A stretch of DNA of 41,468 nucleotides. Source: Pseudomonadota bacterium. Lineage in GTDB: Bacteria > Pseudomonadota > Gammaproteobacteria > Burkholderiales > JABEVD01. Below the pieces are notes generated by a model. The model ran no database searches, was not told the origin of the DNA, and saw only the letters and a program-made list of their open reading frames with translations. Position numbers and translations under genes: made by a program. Positions 36,156-41,468 of this stretch are shown one piece after another (position 1 is the first letter of the stretch; every line of letters begins with the position of its first letter). The stretch spans positions 1 to 41,468 of the forward strand of contig JAKBJU010000019.1 in the NCBI GenBank assembly GCA_021835845.1. The letters are read 5' to 3'.

Positions 36156-37528
36156 CAGAAGAAACCCATTGCAACCTGGAACAGCTTTTCGACTTTGGGA
36201 ATGAGATCCTTGTTGATCGCGAATATGATGACATGGTCTTCCGGTTCGACCACGGTATCGTGGTGCGCGATCAGCACCTGTTCGCCCCTGACGATCGCGC
36301 CTATGCTCACGCCGGGAGGAAGGTCGATCTCGTCGATTCTTCTGCCGACCACCCTGGAGGATTTCGCATCGCCATGCGCGATCAGTTCGAGAGCCTCTGC
36401 GGCACCGCGGCGCAGGGAATGCACTGCCGTGACATCGGCTCGCCTGACATGGGTGAGCAGAGTGCCTATGGTAGCCTGGGAAGGAGAAATGGCGATGTCG
36501 ATCTCGCCGCCCTGGACGAGATCGACATAGGCGCCTCGATTGATGAGCGCGATCACCTTGCGGGCCCCCATCCTTTTCGCCAGCAGGGCAGCCATGATGT
36601 TGTTCTCGTCGTCGTTCGTCAGTGCGCAGAAGAGATCCATCTCGTCCACGTTTTCCGCCTCCAGAAGTCCCTCGTCAGTCGCATCCCCATGCAGGATAAG
36701 GGTGCCGGAAAGATTTGCGGCTAGCCTTTCGCAGGATTTCTTGTTGAATTCGATGAGTTTTACCTGATAGGCCTTCTCGACGGATTTTGCCAGCCGACTG
36801 CCGATGTTCCCCCCGCCTGCGATCATGATTCGCCGGATCGGCTTGTCCATGCGCTTCAATTCGCTCATGACCATGCGGATGTCCTTGGCGGCGGCAATGA
36901 AAAACACCTCGTCGCCTGTCTCGATCACGGTATCCCGTTCGGGCATGATCGCCCTTCCCCTGCGGAATACTGCGGCGACGCGGGTTTCGACATTGGGCAT
37001 GTGCTTCCGGATATTCTGGAGTTCCTGGTCCACGAGGGAGCCGCCTTCGGCAGCGCGCATTCCGACCAGATTGACCTTGCCGTCGGCGAAATCCAGAACC
37101 TGCAGCGCTTCCGGGAATTCGATCAGCTTGACGATGTAATCGGTCAGGATCTGCTCGGGGCAGATGGTGAAATCGACGCCGAAGTTTTCGGGAGAAAAGA
37201 TTTCAGGGTGGGAAAGGTAATCTGCAGCGCGAATCCTGGCGATCTTGGTCGGGACATTGAAAATGATCGAGGCCAGCTTGCAGGCGACCAGGTTGGTTTC
37301 ATCGTTCTGGGTCACGGCAAGGATCATGTCCGCATCCTGGGCCCCGGCCTGCCTCAGGACTTCCGGGTGGGAGGCGTTCCCGGCCACGGTACGCAGATCG
37401 AGCCTGTCCTGCAGCAGCCTGAGCCTGTCGGGGTCGATGTCGACGATCGTGATGTCGTTTGCCTCCCCCGCCAGACTCTCCGCGACCGTGGATCCGACTC
37501 TTCCCGCGCCGAGAATAATGACCTTCAT
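36155..37528 (-). CDS. trkA: Trk potassium-uptake regulator TrkA
   Basis: This 457-residue cytoplasmic protein binds nucleotides and gates TrkH. It has two RCK halves, each a Rossmann (TrkA-N) domain followed by a TrkA-C domain: the first starts MKVIILGAGRVGSTVAESL with acidic VDID after strand two; the second starts RRIMIAGGGNIGSRLAKSV at about 232. The C-terminal halves contain EFPEALQVLDFADG and IAHGDAKSSRVVGRRIDE. Its stop overlaps the trkH start by one base. It begins three bases after the stop of the inositol-monophosphatase-family gene, so that gene, trkA and trkH are probably one operon. Confidence 0.97.
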   Translation of the reverse strand: MKVIILGAGRVGSTVAESLAGEANDITIVDIDPDRLRLLQDRLDLRTVAGNASHPEVLRQAGAQDADMILAVTQNDETNLVACKLASIIFNVPTKIARIRAADYLSHPEIFSPENFGVDFTICPEQILTDYIVKLIEFPEALQVLDFADGKVNLVGMRAAEGGSLVDQELQNIRKHMPNVETRVAAVFRRGRAIMPERDTVIETGDEVFFIAAAKDIRMVMSELKRMDKPIRRIMIAGGGNIGSRLAKSVEKAYQVKLIEFNKKSCERLAANLSGTLILHGDATDEGLLEAENVDEMDLFCALTNDDENNIMAALLAKRMGARKVIALINRGAYVDLVQGGEIDIAISPSQATIGTLLTHVRRADVTAVHSLRRGAAEALELIAHGDAKSSRVVGRRIDEIDLPPGVSIGAIVRGEQVLIAHHDTVVEPEDHVIIFAINKDLIPKVEKLFQVAMGFF

Positions 37529-37531
37529 GAG

Positions 37532-38332
37532 CTATTCGCCTTTTCTGATCCAGTCGCGCCATTTTTCGAAAAGCACCCCGTCCCGGGCTGCAATGGCGGA
37601 GCGCGTCCATGGCGGGCTTCCCCAGAAATCGTCGCTGTCGATGCAGCAGACGCTCCCCCCCGCTTCCATGAGAACGAGTGCGCCCGCGGCATAATCCCAC
37701 AGTTTCTGGCCGCCATGCAAATACAGGTCGATGCGCCCTGCAGCAGCGTAGCACCATTCCAGGGAGCAGGCCCCGAAATTGCGCTGGGAGGAATAGGGGG
37801 GGGCGAGCGCGAGTCGGCTTGCCAGAGCTTTCGGCAGCCGCTTGAAATCTACGCCGGCGATCGAGCCTTTCAGGTGTCCGGATCCGTGTCTGAGCGGCAG
37901 CCTTTCCCCGTCGAGCCAGGCGCCGCCGTCTTTCATGGCGGTGAACATTTCCCTGGAAACAGGATTGTAGACCACGCCGAGGATGCTTTTCCCGCCCTGC
38001 ATCAGTGCAACCGAAACCGCGAAATAAGGGATGCCATTGACGAAATTGGAAGTGCCGTCGATCGGGTCGACGCACCAGATCTCGTTCGATTTCCATAGCG
38101 CGGTCTGTTCCGCCTCCGTCATTTCCTCTCCGATAAGGGGAACGGGGCGGATCTTGAACAACTCCCGCTTCAGGGCTTCCTGGGCTGCGAGGTCGGCCTC
38201 GGTAAAAAGGCTGCCGTCCGCTTTTCTCTGTCGTGCCACCTTGAGATAGCGCGGCAGGATCTCATCATTGGAAATCCTGCGCACGGCAGACTCCACCGCG
38301 TTGAGCAGAGCTATTTCCACTTGATCGAGCAA
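37532..38332 (-). CDS. Inositol-monophosphatase-family phosphatase (SuhB/HisN-like)
   Basis: This 266-residue Mg-dependent sugar-phosphate phosphatase has GEEMTEAE, the metal-binding signature WCVDPIDGTSNFVNGIP (about 86–102) and the second signature KLWDYAAGALVLMEAGG (about 209–225). Family members act on inositol monophosphate, histidinol phosphate, PAP or fructose bisphosphate; the sequence does not decide among them. The usual SuhB of proteobacteria keeps different flanking text, so no symbol is given. The start is TTG 38332, or possibly GTG 38320; both lie within the 3' end of the thioredoxin-like gene, which implies coupled translation. trkA follows after three bases. Confidence 0.88.
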   Translation of the reverse strand: MLDQVEIALLNAVESAVRRISNDEILPRYLKVARQRKADGSLFTEADLAAQEALKRELFKIRPVPLIGEEMTEAEQTALWKSNEIWCVDPIDGTSNFVNGIPYFAVSVALMQGGKSILGVVYNPVSREMFTAMKDGGAWLDGERLPLRHGSGHLKGSIAGVDFKRLPKALASRLALAPPYSSQRNFGACSLEWCYAAAGRIDLYLHGGQKLWDYAAGALVLMEAGGSVCCIDSDDFWGSPPWTRSAIAARDGVLFEKWRDWIRKGE

Positions 38333-38859
38333 CCTATGCCGGGAATCTGCTCCAGGGGACCCTTCCCGGTTTGCGCCACCTGAACCATCGCGTTGAAAAG
38401 ATCCCGATCAGATTCGGGCGCGGTTTCCTTCCTGGAGGCGTCGAACCTGCCCCGGTACTGCAGTTCGAGATTCGCATTGAAGCCGAAGAAATCGGGGGTG
38501 CATATCGCCCCGTAAGCTTTCGCGACTTCCTGCGTTTCGTCGAACACATAAGGGAAGGGAAAATGGAATTCCTGCGCCACCTGCTTCATGTTTTCGAAGG
38601 AATCCTCCGGATAGTCGGTGGGATCGTTCGACATGATGGCGATGCTGTTGATGCCGTAGCGCATGAGCTCCTGAAGATCATTCACGAGGCGTTTCCTGAT
38701 GGCCTGAACATAGGGGCAGTGGTTGCAGATGAACATCACGAGCAGGCCGTTCTTCCCGCGGCTCGTGGCAAGGGTATGCCGCTTCCCGTCAACGCCGGGA
38801 AGGTCGAAGTCCGGCGGATTCCAGCCGAAATCGCAGACGGGGGTTTGCAGACTGACCAT
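38311..38859 (-). CDS. Thioredoxin-fold peroxiredoxin-like protein
   Basis: This 182-residue soluble protein of the AhpC/TSA-redoxin superfamily has FDLPGVDGKRHTLA, then LVMFICNHCPYVQAI with a CxxC pair (Cys-Asn-His-Cys), AIMSNDPTDYPEDSFENM, and FPFPYVFDETQEVAKAYGAICTP-type text with the cis-Pro loop. This matches the DUF-like thioredoxin family proteins whose CNHCPYV motif is well conserved in proteobacteria; the physiological reductant or substrate is unknown. ATG 38859 has GGAGGG just upstream; the longer in-frame ATG at 38895 is less likely. No signal peptide is visible, so it should be cytoplasmic. It overlaps the next gene by about 20 bases and is divergent from rsmE across an AT-rich 77 bp gap (CAATATATTATCAT). 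Confidence 0.9.
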   Translation of the reverse strand: MVSLQTPVCDFGWNPPDFDLPGVDGKRHTLATSRGKNGLLVMFICNHCPYVQAIRKRLVNDLQELMRYGINSIAIMSNDPTDYPEDSFENMKQVAQEFHFPFPYVFDETQEVAKAYGAICTPDFFGFNANLELQYRGRFDASRKETAPESDRDLFNAMVQVAQTGKGPLEQIPGIGCSIKWK

Positions 38860-38936
38860 TTTCCCTCCTGAATTGGATTCTTTCCGAAAGCACAATATAT
38901 TATCATCACTTTGACGTTATATCGCCCTAAAGAGCC

Positions 38937-39653
38937 ATGGCCACACCCCGTTTTCATTGTCATCAGGAGATTCCCGCTACCGGCATTTTCCGCCTTCCGG
39001 AGCAGGTTGCGCACCATGCTTTCAGGGTGCTGAGACTCGGCAAGGGGGAGGAAATCGTTCTGTTCGACGGCAGAGGGTGGGAATTCCGGTGCGGGGTGTA
39101 CGATTCCACCTCGGTCGAGATACTCGAAAAAATTGCAGTGGACAGGGAATCCGGACTTCCCATCACGCTGATCCAGGCGATGGCAAGCTCGGAGAAAATG
39201 GACTGGGTGGTGCAGAAAGCCGTCGAGCTCGGCGTGAAATCCATCCGGATTGTCGAAGCGAGGCGCAGCACGGTGAGGCTCTCCGGAGAGCGAGCCAGAA
39301 AACGCGAAATCCACTGGGCGAATGTCGCGATTTCGGCCTGCGAGCAGTGCGGGCGCAACCGCGTTCCCGAAATTCTGCCCATCGTGGCGCTGGAAGCCTG
39401 GCTCCCGACCGCAGGGCAAGGGAAGAAGCTCCTGCTTTCCCCAATGGGAAAGCCCCTGCGGGAGTTTTCTCCGCCAGCCGAAGAAGTCCTGCTCCTGACA
39501 GGACCTGAAGGCGGACTTTCCCCCGAGGAAGAGGCCCTCGCGCTGTCTTGCGGGTTCGAGGCGATGAAGCTGGGTCCTCGCATTCTCAGGACCGAGACGG
39601 CGGGGCTCGCCGCGATTTCTGCGCTGCAAGCGCTTTGGGGAGACTTTTTCTGA
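38937..39653 (+). CDS. rsmE: 16S rRNA (uracil-1498-N3)-methyltransferase RsmE
   Basis: This 238-residue SPOUT methyltransferase modifies U1498 of 16S rRNA in the assembled 30S subunit. It starts with a PUA-like domain (about 1–70; HHAFRVLRLGKGEEIVLFDG) followed by the knotted SPOUT domain (about 75–236) with KMDWVVQKAVELGV, SACEQCGRN, TGPEGGLSPEEEAL and LGPRILRTETAGLAA, which form the SAM-binding knot. The start ATG 38937 is the first codon after the divergent promoter region. The length is normal. argA follows after 71 bp on the same strand; the two may share a transcript. Confidence 0.96.
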   Translation: MATPRFHCHQEIPATGIFRLPEQVAHHAFRVLRLGKGEEIVLFDGRGWEFRCGVYDSTSVEILEKIAVDRESGLPITLIQAMASSEKMDWVVQKAVELGVKSIRIVEARRSTVRLSGERARKREIHWANVAISACEQCGRNRVPEILPIVALEAWLPTAGQGKKLLLSPMGKPLREFSPPAEEVLLLTGPEGGLSPEEEALALSCGFEAMKLGPRILRTETAGLAAISALQALWGDFF

Positions 39654-39724
39654 GCGGGTCGCGGCTGGCGCATTCAATTGTGGCGGCCGCAGGTATATAC
39701 TTGCCTTGAAAAAGGAAAACAATC

Positions 39725-41062
39725 ATGATTCCTGCGGAGTTCGTCAACTGGTTCAGGTATTCCGCCCCCTATATCAACGCGTTCAGGGGGAAGACGTTTG
39801 TCGTGGCCTTCGGCGGGGAAGTGGTCGCCGACGGCAAGTTCGTCGAGCTCACTCACGACATCAATCTGCTCGCGAGTCTCGGCGTGAAGATCGTGCTGGT
39901 TCACGGCGCGAGGCCCCAGATCGAATCGAGGCTGCACGCAGCGGGGCTGACAGATCATTACGTCGAGGGCATGCGCGCCACCGATCTCGAGGTGCTGCAG
40001 CAGGTCAAGGAGTCGATAGGCCGGCTCAGGATGGAAATCGAGGCACTGCTTTCGATGGGCCTGGCCAATTCGCCCATGGCCAATGCCGGCATCCGCGTTG
40101 CAGGAGGAAATTTCATCACGGCCAAGCCCATGGGGGTGATCTCTGGCGTGGATCTCATGTATACGGGGGCGGTGAGGCGGGTCGATTCCCAGGCGATCAG
40201 GAACAGGCTGGATGCGGGCGAGATCGTTCTCCTTTCGCCGCTCGGCTATTCCCCTACAGGAGAAATTTTCAACCTGACCCTGGAGGATGTCGCAACCCAT
40301 GCCGCCATTTCGCTCAAGGCGGACAAGCTGATCTTCCTCATGGAAGAGAACGGGGTGAGGGACGAGAGCGGCAATCTGCTCCGCGAGCTCTCCCCGTCGC
40401 GCGCCCAAGCCCTGCTTTTCCGCGCAGACCTTTCCGAAGACGTCCGCACTTATCTTCCCTGTGCATTGAAGTGTTGCAAGGAAGGCGTCAACCGCGTGCA
40501 CCTTCTCAGCCGCTATGTGGATGGCGCACTTCTGCTCGAACTTTTTACTCACGAAGGAATAGGCACCTTGCTCACCCAGGATGTTCTCGAGAGCCTGAGG
40601 GAGGCGAAGATAGAGGACGTGGGCGGCATCCTCGCCCTGATCGAGCCGCTCGAAGCCGAAGGCGTGCTGGTGCGCAGGCAGCGGGAAAGACTGGAAATGG
40701 AGATAGACCGCTTCTTCGTGCTGGAGCATGACAGGAGGGTGATAGGCTGCGCCGCCCTTTATCCCTTCGACGATGAAGGGGAGATCGCCTGCCTTGTGGT
40801 GCATCCCGAGTTCCGCAATTCCGGCGTGGGCGACAGGCTCCTTTCAAGACTGGAGGACAGGGCGAGAAAACTGGGGCTTGAGCGGGTGTTTGTACTCACT
40901 ACCAGAACTGCGCACTGGTTCATCGAGCGCGGTTTTGCCGAAGTGGGAATCGAGGCGCTCCCCGAGAAGAAACAATCCCTCTACAATTTCAAGCGGCGCT
41001 CCAAGGTGTTTCTGAAAAAGCTGTCTTATAGACCCGGCGGAATAAAGAATGAATTTTCATAG
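39725..41062 (+). CDS. argA: N-acetylglutamate synthase ArgA, with an IS-encoded C-terminal tail
   Basis: ArgA acetylates glutamate with acetyl-CoA, the first step of arginine synthesis. The 445 residues contain an amino-acid-kinase domain (about 18–285; FVVAFGGEVVADG, LVHGARPQIESRL, GNFITAKPMGVISGVD) that binds arginine as feedback inhibitor, and a GNAT acetyltransferase domain (about 295–432; CLVVHPEFRNSGVGDRLLSRL). The conserved end is FKRRSKVFLKKL. The IS630-type end starts at the TA of 41029–41030, so about the last ten residues (from Arg436 to Ser445) are read from the insertion and end at a TAG within it. The native stop must have been at or just past this point, so function is probably kept. 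Confidence 0.95.
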   Translation: MIPAEFVNWFRYSAPYINAFRGKTFVVAFGGEVVADGKFVELTHDINLLASLGVKIVLVHGARPQIESRLHAAGLTDHYVEGMRATDLEVLQQVKESIGRLRMEIEALLSMGLANSPMANAGIRVAGGNFITAKPMGVISGVDLMYTGAVRRVDSQAIRNRLDAGEIVLLSPLGYSPTGEIFNLTLEDVATHAAISLKADKLIFLMEENGVRDESGNLLRELSPSRAQALLFRADLSEDVRTYLPCALKCCKEGVNRVHLLSRYVDGALLLELFTHEGIGTLLTQDVLESLREAKIEDVGGILALIEPLEAEGVLVRRQRERLEMEIDRFFVLEHDRRVIGCAALYPFDDEGEIACLVVHPEFRNSGVGDRLLSRLEDRARKLGLERVFVLTTRTAHWFIERGFAEVGIEALPEKKQSLYNFKRRSKVFLKKLSYRPGGIKNEFS

Positions 41063-41119
41063 GTTTCTGATGTCTGATGAGGATGGACAAAGAAGACGCT
41101 CGATATCAGAAGCTGGAGC
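41029..41119 (+). repeat. Right copy of the 91 bp inverted repeat (IS630 end)
   Basis: This plus-strand segment begins at TA followed by GACC and matches the reverse complement of 37–127 with three mismatches. It covers the IS leader and the first 14 codons of the transposase. After 41119 the two copies diverge abruptly. Confidence 0.9.
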
Positions 41120-41334
41120 GGCGAGATTACAAAGAACTGAAGGATGCGCGAGATCGAATCATCCATATGAAAACAGAAGATCGAAAGTCCTCCGGTCCCG
41201 AAGTCGATACAGTTTGGAAAACCATCGTTTGTTCTCCTGCACCGCATCTGGCGGCGAAAGCTGTCATTGACCATTTCGTCGCAGCCATGAAGACAAAGCC
41301 GCAATGGCACTACCGATTTCGACATGCGACCTAA
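41077..41334 (+). pseudogene. IS630 transposase start fused to unrelated sequence
   Basis: The 85-residue frame opens exactly like the left transposase fragment (MRMDKEDARYQKLE) but then reads RRDYKELKDARDRIIHMKTE rather than the expected helix-turn-helix start. The remaining text (ending AMKTKPQWHYRFRHAT) is not recognised. The sudden switch at 41119 suggests an internal deletion or a recombination inside the element. It is unlikely to give an active transposase. The frame is open to 41334 and might be translated by chance, or the second part may be a fragment of another gene. Confidence 0.6.
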
Positions 41335-41468
41335 CCATTCATATATGGACTCCCCCAAAAATGCAAAGACGTGATCGATAGGGATGGCGAGTGGGAAACG
41401 CATGCAGTCGTATATCCGGCATCATGAGTGGGCTCTGTGTGGCCCGTGCCGACATGGAATCTGCTCAC
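41335..41468. other. Terminal 134 bp with no recognisable gene
   Basis: No frame with a plausible start or family motif was seen in the last 134 bases. It may be the remainder of the disrupted mobile region. Confidence 0.4.

Noticed and set aside
35031-36530. A plus-strand frame of 499 codons opposite trkH and the end of trkA
   Set aside because: It spans two real genes on the other strand, and its text is typical of antisense translation of membrane-protein codons.

Overview
This window reads as a stretch of ordinary betaproteobacterial chromosome with mobile-element scars at its ends and one in the middle. The gene content and order point to the Nitrosomonadales (Gallionella or Sulfuricella-like): glnA–DUF4124–ntrB–ntrC; algH–ruvX–pyrR–pyrB–pseudo-dihydroorotase–xth; trkA–trkH; and tolC next to pcm. 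That placement rests on recalled gene orders and moderately high GC, not on a search. No rRNA, tRNA or CRISPR array was seen.

Layout. 1–875: the start of an outward-reading IS630-type transposase, 185 bp of unassigned sequence, and a truncated IS5/IS1182-type transposase. 876–8972: an OmpR-type regulator and sensor kinase, divergent from a three-gene heavy-metal-type RND efflux operon (adaptor, pump, outer-membrane lipoprotein) whose genes are joined by ATGA overlaps. 8978–12400: a large MASE1-CHASE-PAS-PAS-GGDEF-EAL cyclic-di-GMP protein. 12497–15532: a small unknown protein, a 307 bp MITE-like element with a perfect TTAG target duplication, and a cytoplasmic GH15 glucoamylase-type enzyme. 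15738–18185: an OmpR/EnvZ-like pair, divergent from the GH15 gene, and a DUF2934 protein. 18196–24755: tolC, pcm, thiC, a UppP-type phosphatase, a rhodanese and a CDF metal transporter. 24888–29267: the nitrogen-control cluster glnA, a DUF4124 protein, ntrB and ntrC, with a good sigma-54 promoter before glnA. 29286–38859 (minus strand): HDOD, xth, pseudo-dihydroorotase, pyrB, pyrR, ruvX, algH, trkH, trkA, an inositol-monophosphatase-family gene and a thioredoxin-like gene, mostly tightly packed. 38937–41062: rsmE and argA. From 41029 on, an inverted 91 bp copy of the same IS630 end seen at the left edge.

Functional links. The NtrB/NtrC pair would phosphorylate and activate transcription from the sigma-54 promoter found here. 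PyrB and the metal-site-deficient dihydroorotase homologue probably form one aspartate transcarbamoylase assembly. Each two-component system has a direct-repeat operator candidate in its divergent promoter, which suggests local control of the efflux operon and of the GH15 gene.

I found no clear new biological system. The most notable observations are the multiply substituted pseudo-dihydroorotase, the MITE whose target duplication covers a stop codon, the two regulator-box candidates, the IS630-derived C-terminal tail on ArgA, and the matching inverted IS ends that bound the window.
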